From positions 248,001-312,000 of the forward strand of contig JBIQIY010000001.1 in NCBI GenBank assembly GCA_044507775.1: a stretch of 64,000 nucleotides of DNA. The letters run 5' to 3'. The DNA comes from Chryseosolibacter sp044507775 (GTDB taxonomy: Bacteria; Bacteroidota; Bacteroidia; Cytophagales; Cyclobacteriaceae). Position numbers and translations under genes: made by a program. Below the pieces are notes generated by a model, which was given only the letters and a program-made list of their open reading frames with translations, searched no databases and had not been told where the DNA came from. Positions 16,719 to 24,846 of the stretch are shown here, one piece after another (the first letter of the stretch is position 1; each line of letters opens with the position of its first letter).

Positions 16719-17987
16719 ATGACTGGCTCGTTAATCAGAAGTCAAAAAACAGGATCGCACGATTCGCTAACAAAGTCTGTTCTTCAGAACTTCACATCTT
16801 ATTTTATCGCGCTCGGAATTGCGATGCTGTTCACGGCTTGCACGCATGTAGAGAAAGAACAGGACACGCACGCCGACGGTCCTCGTTATACGTGCCCCAT
16901 GCATCCGCAGGTAGTTCAGGACAAGCCGGGCAACTGCCCTGTATGTGGCATGGACCTTGTGAAAGTCACGGATACCAACGCGAACACCGCTCACCTGATG
17001 CTTAGTGACACCCAGATCAGATTGGCAAACGTCACCACAGAAGTGGTCACTACTAAAATGATCGGGCAGACGGTTGTCATTGACGGAAGACTGACATCCG
17101 ACGAGCGAAACCGAAAGGTCATCAGCAGTCGCGGCGCCGGAAGGGTTGAACGGCTCTTTGTGCGTGAATCCGGCAAGACCATCCGCAAAGGACAGCCTCT
17201 GTACACGCTGTACAGCGAAAGACTGTTGACACTCCAGCAGGAATATCTCCTCGCGAGAAGGCAATATGAGCAACTCGGAGAGACCGAGCAGAGATACAAG
17301 TCGTTTCTGGATGCAGCGGAGAGAAAACTAATACTGTATGGGTTGGCAGGGAAGCAGATCCGACAATTGGCCGAAGACGAGACACCCGATGCGCGAATAA
17401 CTTTCTTTGCGCCAACGTCCGGAGTAATATCTGCGATAGCCGCAACGGAGGGCCAATACGTCGAGGAAGGAGCCGCGCTTTATACCATCGATGTCGTCGG
17501 CACTTTATGGGTCGAGGGATATCTGTACGCGGATGAGATCCCGTTGGTCAAAGTGGGCGACAAGGTCAATGTTGTTGTAAGTGGCACGGAAGATTCCGCC
17601 CTGGAAGCGAAGGTGATCTTCCTCAGCCCGGAGTTCCGGAATAGTACGCAGGTAACCATTATGCGTGCGGCGATCGATAATGTCAACGGCCAGCTCAAGC
17701 CCGGCCAGCACGCCCGGATCTTTCTCACCCATTCATCACACAGCGCGATAGCCCTTCCGTCTGATGCAGTCATCCGCAGTAGCCAGGGGAGTCATGTTTA
17801 CGTGCAATCGGGTCGCAATAGTTTCAAGGCGCAGATAGTAAACACAGGGATTGAAAATTTTGAACAGGTCGAGATCACAGAAGGTCTGGCTGAGGGAGAT
17901 ACTGTTGCCGTAACGGGCGCGTACCTGCTGTATTCAGAAATGATCCTTAAGAAGGGTGCTGATCCAATGGCAGCGCATCATCATTAA
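16719..17987 (+). CDS. CusB-like RND periplasmic adaptor with heavy-metal-binding domain (copy 2)
   Basis: 422 aa. The N-terminus is unusually long (about 40 residues) before the lipobox (LFTAC); a downstream ATG at about 16824 would leave too short a signal, so the long start is kept. It carries the same HMBD ribbon as copy 1 (YTCPMHPQV, CPVCGMDLV) and a complete membrane fusion protein core. It ends in PMAAHHH. It lies 23 bp after copy 1. The two are clearly diverged paralogues, so this may be a hetero-adaptor rather than a recent duplication. It could also work with another pump. Confidence 0.88.
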   Translation: MTGSLIRSQKTGSHDSLTKSVLQNFTSYFIALGIAMLFTACTHVEKEQDTHADGPRYTCPMHPQVVQDKPGNCPVCGMDLVKVTDTNANTAHLMLSDTQIRLANVTTEVVTTKMIGQTVVIDGRLTSDERNRKVISSRGAGRVERLFVRESGKTIRKGQPLYTLYSERLLTLQQEYLLARRQYEQLGETEQRYKSFLDAAERKLILYGLAGKQIRQLAEDETPDARITFFAPTSGVISAIAATEGQYVEEGAALYTIDVVGTLWVEGYLYADEIPLVKVGDKVNVVVSGTEDSALEAKVIFLSPEFRNSTQVTIMRAAIDNVNGQLKPGQHARIFLTHSSHSAIALPSDAVIRSSQGSHVYVQSGRNSFKAQIVNTGIENFEQVEITEGLAEGDTVAVTGAYLLYSEMILKKGADPMAAHHH

Positions 17988-18033
17988 AAAACCTAATTTT
18001 ATAGTAACTTTAAAATCCAAAAATCAAATTCAC

Positions 18034-18654
18034 ATGAAAACAAAATCCTTCCATTTGTCATTGTTTTTTGCAGCATCGGCGTTCGCATTTCTTTCAGGTT
18101 GTTCAGGCGGCTCACAGGAGGGTGCCACCGAGTCACATGATCACCACGCAGATGGACATTCCGCTGCAGCAGAACCCCTGGAGGCAAGCAAACCGACATT
18201 CCAGGTGGATCAGAAATTCCAGGATCAGTTATCCGGCGTTTTTGCTTCCTACGTTGATTTGAAGGAGGCCTTTGTTTCATCGAATGTTCAAAACGTTCTA
18301 CTACAAGCTGCCGAGACAAAGAAGGCACTCGCAAAAGTCGATATGAAACTGCTGGACGGCGCAGCTCATAACGACTGGATGAACTTCGCAGCTCCCATGG
18401 AGAAAGCCATCAGCGCAATACAATCAGGAACGGAAATCGGTGCGCAGAGAGAATCATTCAGCATCTTGTCTGATAATCTATATAAAAGCGCAAAAGCATT
18501 CGGACTGGGGGGCGACGTCGCGTACTATACTTATTGTCCTATGGCTTTCGATAATGAAGGAGCTTATTGGCTCAGCGACAATCAAGAAGTTCGCAACCCA
18601 TATTTTGGCGACAAAATGCTTACATGCGGGCAAGTCAAAGAAGCGCTTAAGTAG
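18034..18654 (+). CDS. DUF3347 lipoprotein, probable periplasmic copper-binding protein
   Basis: 206 aa from ATG 18034, which gives a lipoprotein signal (FAFLSGC). A His-rich stretch (SHDHHADGHSAAAE) follows. The DUF3347 domain ends with its hallmark CPMAFDNEGAYWLSDNQEVR and NPYFGDKMLTCG, with Cys, Met and His available as soft-metal ligands. DUF3347 proteins regularly accompany CusA/CusB genes in Bacteroidota, and the same domain is sometimes fused to CusB. The exact function is unknown; a metallochaperone or metal buffer is the likely role. The gene starts 46 bp after the second adaptor. Confidence 0.88.
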   Translation: MKTKSFHLSLFFAASAFAFLSGCSGGSQEGATESHDHHADGHSAAAEPLEASKPTFQVDQKFQDQLSGVFASYVDLKEAFVSSNVQNVLLQAAETKKALAKVDMKLLDGAAHNDWMNFAAPMEKAISAIQSGTEIGAQRESFSILSDNLYKSAKAFGLGGDVAYYTYCPMAFDNEGAYWLSDNQEVRNPYFGDKMLTCGQVKEALK

Positions 18655-18723
18655 CGGGTTGCCAACCAGCTGCGCCCGTGTTCGCCTCACGGCAAGCTAT
18701 TTGTGTACCCGGATTGGCTGACA

Positions 18724-18776
18724 AGTGCCCCATCAACCCTTCCACAATATTGTAACGCGGTCGGGTTGATGGCACT
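18724..18776 (+). promoter_or_regulatory. Long inverted repeat 24 bp upstream of the DoxX-like gene
   Basis: The left arm AGTGCC-CC-ATCAACCC (18724-18739) pairs with the right arm GGGTTGATGGCACT (18763-18776): 14 paired bases with a two-base bulge and a 23-nt loop. No T run follows, so it is not a typical terminator. It could be a 5' leader structure of the next gene or a factor-dependent terminator of the DUF3347 gene. Confidence 0.45.
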
Positions 18777-18799
18777 CTAAGCTAATAAACACAATAGTT

Positions 18800-19222
18800 A
18801 TGGCAACGATAACAACAAATTATGGCAGTGCTGCTTCAGAAGCAACAAGTCATGTGTATCGCGTACGAGAACTCCTTCATTGGACTTATGGCCTTGTACC
18901 GATCATAGCAGGCGCGGATAAGTTTACACACTTGTTAACAGATTGGGATAAATATCTCGCGCCGGCGGTTGCAAACATTCTACCATTTGCACCCCACACC
19001 TTCATGCTCATCGTCGGCGTTGTCGAAATCGTCGCGGGTATCATCGTACTCGTTAAGCCCAGGGTCGGAAGCCTTATTGTCGGTTGCTGGCTGATCGGCA
19101 TTGTCGGCAATCTTTTGATACACGGCGCATACCTCGATGTCGCGGTGCGAGATGCTGTGATGGCGATTGGCGCTTTCTCATTATACATGTTGTGTGATAA
19201 CGGCAAGCATCATGTCGCCTAG
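18800..19222 (+). CDS. DoxX-like four-helix membrane protein
   Basis: 140 aa with four predicted transmembrane helices (about 30-48, 65-85, 90-112, 115-132) and conserved-looking ELLHWTYGLVPIIAGADKF, VGVVEIVAGIIVL and DAVMAIGAFSLYML segments, as in small DoxX/DoxD-like proteins. It ends with CDNGKHH, a possible metal-binding tail. The function is unknown. It follows the copper island in the same direction but is separated by 145 bp and a large inverted repeat, so it may have its own transcript. Confidence 0.75.
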   Translation: MATITTNYGSAASEATSHVYRVRELLHWTYGLVPIIAGADKFTHLLTDWDKYLAPAVANILPFAPHTFMLIVGVVEIVAGIIVLVKPRVGSLIVGCWLIGIVGNLLIHGAYLDVAVRDAVMAIGAFSLYMLCDNGKHHVA

Positions 19223-19330
19223 GCGTATGCGCTCATCCAGGCGTATTCGATGAAATCTGGCAGGCCTGAATAGGGATCATTCCCCCAACGGCATGGAATT
19301 GTTTCCATCTCGGGCAAGCTCGTGTGGCAA

Positions 19331-21022
19331 ATGGAAAGAAAATGCAAACACCGGAACCTGCTGTTGACCGCCGCCGTTGTTTGGTTTCTGTCGCTTGCGG
19401 TTCACGCGCAACAAAGGGCCTATGAAAGTCCGGCGGGCACAAAGTTCCTGCTCTATACCCCACCGGGATATTACTCCAACGACGGGCGTTTCCCACTCTT
19501 GCTGAGCCTGCATTCAAAAGGTGAGGTCGCGGACGACCTGGAAGAATTAACGAGCAAGAATCCGGAGCAGATGCCGTGTCAGCTAATTTATCACAACCGC
19601 TGGCCTGCGAGCCTGCCTTTCATCGTGCTCTCTCCTCAATTGAAACCAGATCCGAAAGATCCCGAGATACAATGGTCATCGGCATACATAGATGAGGTGG
19701 TAAGCTATGTACAAAAACATTTTCGCGTCGACGCTGAGAGGATTTACGTCACAGGAATTAGCAGAGGCGGCACAGGTGTGTGGACCTACGCATCCGGCTA
19801 CCCGAATAAAGTTGCGGCTATTTTACCCATTTCCGGACGATCCGATGTGGAGCAGGCATGCGCGATAAAGGATATTCCCGTCTGGGCCTTTCACGGCGAC
19901 AACGATACCGTAGCCGTTCCCGAGTATTCCGCCGACATAATTAATGCAATTCGTAAATGCGGTTCCAGAAGATATCATCCGCGGCTGACGTTACTCCACG
20001 CGCGGGATCACAACGGTTGGAACGAAATATACAATGGCGAAAGCGGATACCGGGTCTACGAGTGGTTGCTCATGTTCCGAAAAAATGATACGTCAAACAA
20101 AAAGCCCTACGTCGATGCCGGACCGAATTTAAAGATAGCGATTCGCGATAGCCCATTGCACATCGCAGGCGATGCTTTCGATTGGGACAACGAGCTATCG
20201 ACCATCACTTGGCGGCAAACATCAGGTAGTCCGCTAACGATTAACGACTCGAAAGGGACCCTGCTTGAAATCACAAAACCGAAAGTTGGAATTTTCGAGT
20301 TCGAAATTACAGCCACCGACGACGGCGGCGCCCGAAACAGCGATAGAATGACGCTTGAAATAACGGATAGTTCCACGGCACCCGTGATCACTCAATTGGT
20401 TTTGCTGAACAGCGAAGACGCTTCCGAATATTTTAATCTCTCCGAAGGAAAGATCATCAACAACGACTCACTTTCTCTGTCGGAAATCAACGTGCAGGCG
20501 ATTGCGAGCCCAGGTACAGCCAGCGTAAGGTTTAGAATCAATGAGGACAACTCGACTCGTGTGGATAATGGAGCACCGTACAGTCTGAAAAGAGAGAATG
20601 GATTGGCAGGGTGGAAACCACCCAACGGCACCTACTGCATTTGCGCAACACCTTACACGGACGCGAATGGCCGCGGCAATGCTGGAGTATCGCTCTGTTA
20701 TCAGATTACCTTCACTAACGACAGCATACTGGCTAGCACCGCGCCCTCTTTTGAGGAGATCAGGAACCCCCTGGTTTATCCCAATCCGGTAATGTCTGGA
20801 TTCGTCGAGCTCACCATCGCAGCGCACGGAAGATATGCTGGGCCTGAAAGCGAAAAAATCGAAATTATCGGAATGAGAGGTGAAGTGATCCTTGACGAAA
20901 ATTTTCCCGCACGCAGGGAGCAGACCACCTTGAAGATCGGAAAATACCTGAAGCCCGGTGTATACATCATCCGGCTAACGACGCCAGAGGGCCGGTCAAT
21001 CGAAAGATTGCTTGTAAAGTAG
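19331..21022 (+). CDS. Secreted alpha/beta-hydrolase (esterase type) with PKD-like domain and T9SS type-A sorting domain
   Basis: 563 aa from ATG 19331 (a GTG nine bases earlier is possible). Signal peptide 1-26. An alpha/beta-hydrolase domain at 28-250 has the nucleophile elbow GISRGG (Ser144), a candidate Asp192 (HGDNDT) and His227 (ARDHNGW), like PHB-depolymerase or feruloyl-esterase-type enzymes. Next come a PKD-like beta domain at about 258-350, a beta module at about 355-465 shared with the large protein at 38939-41599, and a sorting domain (VYPNPVMSGFVEL ... LKPGVYIIRL ... ERLLVK). It is therefore exported by T9SS. The substrate is unknown. Confidence 0.87.
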   Translation: MERKCKHRNLLLTAAVVWFLSLAVHAQQRAYESPAGTKFLLYTPPGYYSNDGRFPLLLSLHSKGEVADDLEELTSKNPEQMPCQLIYHNRWPASLPFIVLSPQLKPDPKDPEIQWSSAYIDEVVSYVQKHFRVDAERIYVTGISRGGTGVWTYASGYPNKVAAILPISGRSDVEQACAIKDIPVWAFHGDNDTVAVPEYSADIINAIRKCGSRRYHPRLTLLHARDHNGWNEIYNGESGYRVYEWLLMFRKNDTSNKKPYVDAGPNLKIAIRDSPLHIAGDAFDWDNELSTITWRQTSGSPLTINDSKGTLLEITKPKVGIFEFEITATDDGGARNSDRMTLEITDSSTAPVITQLVLLNSEDASEYFNLSEGKIINNDSLSLSEINVQAIASPGTASVRFRINEDNSTRVDNGAPYSLKRENGLAGWKPPNGTYCICATPYTDANGRGNAGVSLCYQITFTNDSILASTAPSFEEIRNPLVYPNPVMSGFVELTIAAHGRYAGPESEKIEIIGMRGEVILDENFPARREQTTLKIGKYLKPGVYIIRLTTPEGRSIERLLVK

Positions 21023-21170
21023 TCAACACATGATCGCTCGCGTGTCCCTGACGTGGCCAACTATATTAGGGCCATACACCACCTTATGATTCTGATCATA
21101 TGAGCTGAGTTTGACTCATGATATTTTGGTTCTCTAAACCATTCTTATGGACCCAAAAAGATATCAACAC

Positions 21171-21200
21171 AATAAAAATAGCCGGCTGCAAAGCCGGCTA
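21171..21200 (-). terminator. Rho-independent terminator of the cupredoxin operon
   Basis: TAGCCGGCT (21179-21187) and AGCCGGCTA (21192-21200) form a perfect 9-bp stem closed by a 4-nt loop. Read on the minus strand it is followed by TATTTTTATT, a classic U-rich tail. It lies 27 bp behind the cupredoxin stop codon. Confidence 0.85.
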
Positions 21201-21226
21201 CTTTCATTAAAACAAACCCCAATATT

Positions 21227-21655
21227 TTATTTGACAAGTATCTTGCCCGTCATCACGACGTGAACGGAACAGTAGTAGTCAGTCGTTTCATTTGCGACCA
21301 TCTGCCAGGAGGCCCCGACAGGCATGGACGACGATGTCCATTCTCCATCCGGCTGCGCCGTTACATCGTGAGCGGTGATTCCATTGTTAACCCATACGAT
21401 TGTGTCGCCCTTCAGAACCGAAAGTTCCTGCGGTTGAAATTTCATCTGCCTGATCTCAATGGTGTGGTAATGCGCACGATTAATCACCGGTAGCTGCGAC
21501 GGAATTTCAGCCGTTTCCGTCACCGCGGATGCGGTATCAATCACCGCGTTCGCATGTTGCAATGAGTCACTTTCGCCGTTCTCATTGTTCCCGGATGAGC
21601 AGCAGCACAATAAGATCAGAGCGCCAAGAAACACATAAACAGAATTTCGCTGCAT
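21227..21655 (-). CDS. Cupredoxin (plastocyanin/azurin type) lipoprotein
   Basis: 142 aa. A lipoprotein signal (LILLCCCSSG) is followed by an acidic/Ser-rich linker of about 35 residues and a single cupredoxin domain. The type-1 copper ligands are visible: His96 (GITAHDV), then Cys129, His132 and Met135 in C-SV-H-VV-M. It is probably a surface-exposed or periplasmic small electron carrier or copper holder. It sits 8 bp behind the DUF4142 gene, and a strong terminator follows. No oxidase or denitrification gene that would name its partner is in the window. Confidence 0.9.
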   Translation of the reverse strand: MQRNSVYVFLGALILLCCCSSGNNENGESDSLQHANAVIDTASAVTETAEIPSQLPVINRAHYHTIEIRQMKFQPQELSVLKGDTIVWVNNGITAHDVTAQPDGEWTSSSMPVGASWQMVANETTDYYCSVHVVMTGKILVK

Positions 21656-21663
21656 TGCTCAAA

Positions 21664-22203
21664 CTATTTAGCTGAGAAATTCTTTTGAACCATTTTGGCG
21701 TGTTCGAGGTGAGTCTTCAATGCGGGAAGAACATTCACGAGGAGTGCTTTCAACTCGGCATTCTCGCTTTCGGGAATCAGGAGGTTTTCAACGGCACCGA
21801 TCACAGCCTGGTGGTATGCGACCTCGTTGTCGATATAGGCTTTGTCAAAATCAAGCTTCGCGGTCGATTGAAGCACCTTCTTCGTCTTCTCTGCGTCCGC
21901 CACCAGCTTCTTGCTCACAGCATTATCCAACGGCGTGACACCAAGCTTCTTCACCAGCGCCACGGCCTGGCCGATAACTGCCTTGTGATCATTCGCCATG
22001 GTCTCGGCAAATCTGAGAACTTCAGCATTCTTCGATTTCTTCTTCGCAATCTCCGCATAATCGATATCGATCTGATTGGCAACCACTGCCACCGACGCAA
22101 CCTCAGCGTCTGAAAGTTTAGGATTATCCTGTGCAAAGACAAACACCACTGACATCATCAGACATACAATGGCTACGGTACTTATTTTTACTACTTTCTT
22201 CAT
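21664..22203 (-). CDS. DUF4142 periplasmic protein
   Basis: 179 aa. Signal peptide 1-24 (VVFVFAQ). The rest is helical and follows the DUF4142 pattern: SDAEVASVAVVANQIDIDYAEIAKKKSKN, FAETMANDHKAVIGQ, DKAYIDNEVAYHQAVIGAVENLLIP, HLEHAKMVQ. The family is ferritin-like in outline, with conserved His and Glu, but has no established activity; members are linked to stress or metal conditions. It is the first gene of a two-gene operon with the cupredoxin. Confidence 0.9.
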   Translation of the reverse strand: MKKVVKISTVAIVCLMMSVVFVFAQDNPKLSDAEVASVAVVANQIDIDYAEIAKKKSKNAEVLRFAETMANDHKAVIGQAVALVKKLGVTPLDNAVSKKLVADAEKTKKVLQSTAKLDFDKAYIDNEVAYHQAVIGAVENLLIPESENAELKALLVNVLPALKTHLEHAKMVQKNFSAK

Positions 22204-22220
22204 GATTTGTATTTTTTAAA

Positions 22221-22235
22221 ATCTAACCATTAGAT
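22221..22235. promoter_or_regulatory. Short palindrome in the DUF4142 leader
   Basis: ATCTAA-CCA-TTAGAT is a perfect 6-bp inverted repeat with 3-nt spacing, 18-32 bp upstream of the DUF4142 start. It may be an operator or a leader hairpin. It is AT-rich, so chance is possible. The remaining sequence between 22236 and the terminator at 22464 shows no gene. Confidence 0.25.
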
Positions 22236-22394
22236 CAAACCAGGAAGAAAGGGTTACAACGGTTCCGCTATTTATTTTTGGTGGGTTGGAAAAATAAGGC
22301 CCCGAAAAAAACTTCAAATTTCTGTAACCATCAGCCGGAAAGTCTCTCTAATGTATAGAGCGAGCTGTGTCCGCCTTACACGGTTCATTATTTA

Positions 22395-22464
22395 GAAAAG
22401 AAAGAGAAAAGAAAGACGCAACCAATCCGGCCTGTCGCAAAAGTACATGCACATTGGTTGCGTC
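22395..22464 (-). terminator. Terminator hairpin of the sugar dehydrogenase gene
   Basis: GACGCAACCAAT (22415-22426) and ATTGGTTGCGTC (22453-22464) form a perfect 12-bp stem with a 26-nt loop. On the minus strand it is followed by a T-rich run (complement of the A/G-rich 22395-22414), as expected for a terminator of the gene ending at 22487. Confidence 0.75.
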
Positions 22465-22486
22465 AAATTTCTTCCGAAGGACTAGA

Positions 22487-23800
22487 CTACGGTCCAATCT
22501 TGTAGACTTTGCCCGAGCCCGCGGCTCTGGCGCTTGTCAGGACGTAAACATCGCCCGCAATATCCTGCCCGAAGGCGAGAAGTAATTCTCCTATCTCACT
22601 ATCAGGCATGTTGGCAATTCGCAGTTTTTCATAGACCCAGTTATTTCCCGTCTGGTTGGCCGCAAAAATGGCACCGTTCATGGCATCGGGATCCTGAGTC
22701 AGCACGCCGAACAGGTATTTTTGATTAAGATGGGAAACCGTATTCGCTGTATAGACGTAGCCTCCAACCGAAACATTTCCCAGCCCGTCATCCGAGTTCT
22801 TCGAGTTCGCAAATTCGATCACAGGATCAATCAGGGGATTGCCGTTCGAATCTTCGGATGGACAAGAATCACCTGGCGAATCCGGATTCGCAGTGCTGAA
22901 ACAGTGCCTTCCCTCCTTTACGTTCCATCCATAGTTTCCTCCCTTTTCAATAACGTTGATCTCCTCATACAACTCCTGCCCGGCATCCGCGACGATCAGT
23001 TTGCCATCGGGTCCGAAGCTGAAACGGTAGGGATTTCTCAATCCATATGCATAGATCTCATCCAGACCATCGGTGTCGATAAAAGGATTATCAGGAGGAA
23101 TAGCGTATCCTTCCGCAGGAGTAACATCGATTCTCAGAATGTTTCCCAGCAGGTTCTGCGTGATATCCTGACCGTTGCCTCCTTCATTCCCATCGTACCA
23201 GTCGTCGGCATGGCCTGTCTGATTATCATCGCCTCCGCCCCCGTCCCCGATGGAGATATAAAGGTAGCCATCTCCTCCGAACGCGAGCGTCCCTGCGTTG
23301 TGATTAGATTGCGGATGGTCTATTGCCAACACGATCCTCTCTGACGCCGCATCAGCCTGGTCAGCGTTGGCCGGCGCTTTGTATTCTGCTACGAAGTTCG
23401 TGTGATCCCACCCCTCTGGCCCGGCGGATCGCAGTGGGCCAGCGTAGTAAACAAAGAACCTTCCGTTGCTTGCAAAGTCCGGGTGAAACGCCATTCCCAG
23501 AAGACCCCGTTCGTCCTGCCCGTCCTCCAAAACCACTTTCTCCTGAATATCCAGGAACGGTTGCTCTACTCGCTCACCATTCCTGATGATATAGATTTGC
23601 CCCGACTGATCTACAACAAAAATCCTCCCGCTGTTGTCGGGTGATTCTGTCAAGAATACCGGTGAATTAAATCCTTCGGACACGAGATTCAAACTTATCG
23701 CGTCACCCTGGTTCCCGTTGCCGCCATTGTCGTCATCATCATCACATGACACTCCGGCAAAAAGCAAGGCACTGATCATTACTACAGAAACATATTTCAT
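22487..23800 (-). CDS. PQQ-dependent soluble aldose sugar dehydrogenase (YliI/Asd type) lipoprotein
   Basis: 437 aa from ATG 23800, chosen because it creates a lipoprotein signal (LLFAGVSC) followed by five Asp; the frame is open upstream to 23890. The beta-propeller of glucose/sorbosone dehydrogenases is clear: GLLGMAFHPDF, SNHNAGTLAFGGDGYLYISIGDGGGGDD, LLGNILRIDV, LRNPYRFSF, ADAGQELYEEIN, GGNYGWNVKEG. These proteins oxidise aldoses to lactones in the periplasm when supplied with PQQ. No PQQ synthesis gene is in the window. With the SMP-30 lactonase nearby, an oxidative route sugar to lactone to aldonate is possible. Confidence 0.9.
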   Translation of the reverse strand: MKYVSVVMISALLFAGVSCDDDDDNGGNGNQGDAISLNLVSEGFNSPVFLTESPDNSGRIFVVDQSGQIYIIRNGERVEQPFLDIQEKVVLEDGQDERGLLGMAFHPDFASNGRFFVYYAGPLRSAGPEGWDHTNFVAEYKAPANADQADAASERIVLAIDHPQSNHNAGTLAFGGDGYLYISIGDGGGGDDNQTGHADDWYDGNEGGNGQDITQNLLGNILRIDVTPAEGYAIPPDNPFIDTDGLDEIYAYGLRNPYRFSFGPDGKLIVADAGQELYEEINVIEKGGNYGWNVKEGRHCFSTANPDSPGDSCPSEDSNGNPLIDPVIEFANSKNSDDGLGNVSVGGYVYTANTVSHLNQKYLFGVLTQDPDAMNGAIFAANQTGNNWVYEKLRIANMPDSEIGELLLAFGQDIAGDVYVLTSARAAGSGKVYKIGP

Positions 23801-24090
23801 GTTTTTGATTTGTAAAGGCCGAGACAGGTGCGGATTTGAATTGAACGTTAAATTCTGAAAGGGCCGTGTAAAACTTTCATAATTGAACAAAATCCTTTTG
23901 ACAGCAGCCGCCTGCGATTTTTACAAGACAGCATTATCCTGTTAACGAAAAATACCAGCCTTTGGAAAGACAATTTTTATACCCTGCGCCGATCAGGGTG
24001 CGGTGTGTTTCTTTTAATTCGATAAATTGCTGTAGCCGGCTTTGGCAGGAAGGAACGCTGGGCGGGGATGATATCTAAAAAAGCGGGAGC
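23801..24090. other. Gene-free interval
   Basis: Between the starts and ends of two minus-strand genes. It must hold the promoter of the sugar dehydrogenase gene and possibly the terminator of the GntR gene, but I could not pick out a convincing promoter, hairpin or open frame. Confidence 0.5.
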
Positions 24091-24744
24091 TTAATCCAGC
24101 CTCTCTTCGAGGTCCCGGTCGAGCATGGCTGCGCCTCTTGCGAATTGCATTCTCAATGCTTTCACGGCCTGTTCGATATTTTTCTCTTTGAGCGCTTTTA
24201 CAATAGCGCGGTGTTCCTTATCCGTCAACTCATAGTCATCTTCCGAATTGTTGCTTTTCGTAAGCCGTTGATGAAATAAGGGAATGTGACTGTTGAGGTA
24301 AGTGTAAAGGAGCTTTTCGTTGCCGGAACTCTCCATTAATGTTTCGTGAAATTTAAGATCGGCCTCGCAGGCGCCGGAATAGTACCCCTGCTCAACCATT
24401 GCAGTAAAGTCGTTGCAGATCTTCTCCAGGCGGGCGATCTGATCCTTGGTGATTTTCTGATAGGCGAGACGCAAGGCGCCCACCTCCAGCACTTCTCTAA
24501 GTTCGCGTATCTGTACGATGTCCTCGGGCGTAAGAGAACTCACAAAATAGCCACCTTTGGCACCCGACGTTACTAACTGTTCGCCTAACAGGCGCGTAAG
24601 ACTTTCACGGACCGCGATCCGACTGACCGACAATTTTTTGGCCCAGTAATCTTCCTTCAATCGCGTCTTCGGGGGAAGTTGAGCACTCAGGATTTTCTTT
24701 CTAAGCTCAGTATAGGCCTTGTAAGCCAGGGAGTCGATTTTCAT
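24091..24744 (-). CDS. GntR family (FadR/FCD type) transcriptional regulator
   Basis: 217 aa. An N-terminal GntR winged helix (residues 5-70: LPPKTRLKEDYWAKKLSVSR, RESLTRLL, GGYFVSS) is followed by an FCD ligand-binding domain of helices (about 80-205), with DLKFHETLMESSGN and EHRAIVKAL contributing the usual metal-binding His residues. FCD regulators typically respond to sugar acids or organic acids, which fits the SMP-30 lactonase 102 bp upstream and the transporter beyond it. It is most likely the repressor of the transporter promoter at about 27200-27231 (inference). Confidence 0.9.
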   Translation of the reverse strand: MKIDSLAYKAYTELRKKILSAQLPPKTRLKEDYWAKKLSVSRIAVRESLTRLLGEQLVTSGAKGGYFVSSLTPEDIVQIRELREVLEVGALRLAYQKITKDQIARLEKICNDFTAMVEQGYYSGACEADLKFHETLMESSGNEKLLYTYLNSHIPLFHQRLTKSNNSEDDYELTDKEHRAIVKALKEKNIEQAVKALRMQFARGAAMLDRDLEERLD

Positions 24745-24846
24745 CCGATCGGGAAAGCAAATTGTAACGAAATAATAGTAAGCATGAATGTAAATTTAAT
24801 CTTCCGGGTCGACTTAAGCAATGCATTTCAACCTCCGCAACACAAT

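Noticed and set aside
16719..17987. Recent duplication of cusB
   Set aside because: Apart from the metal ribbon and the general adaptor fold the two proteins differ strongly, and their DNA shows no long identical stretch, so they are old paralogues.
21087..21098. TGAT-TCTG-ATCA, a perfect FNR-like palindrome
   Set aside because: It sits between two convergent gene ends (21022 and 21227), where no promoter is expected. Treated as chance or as part of a 3' region.
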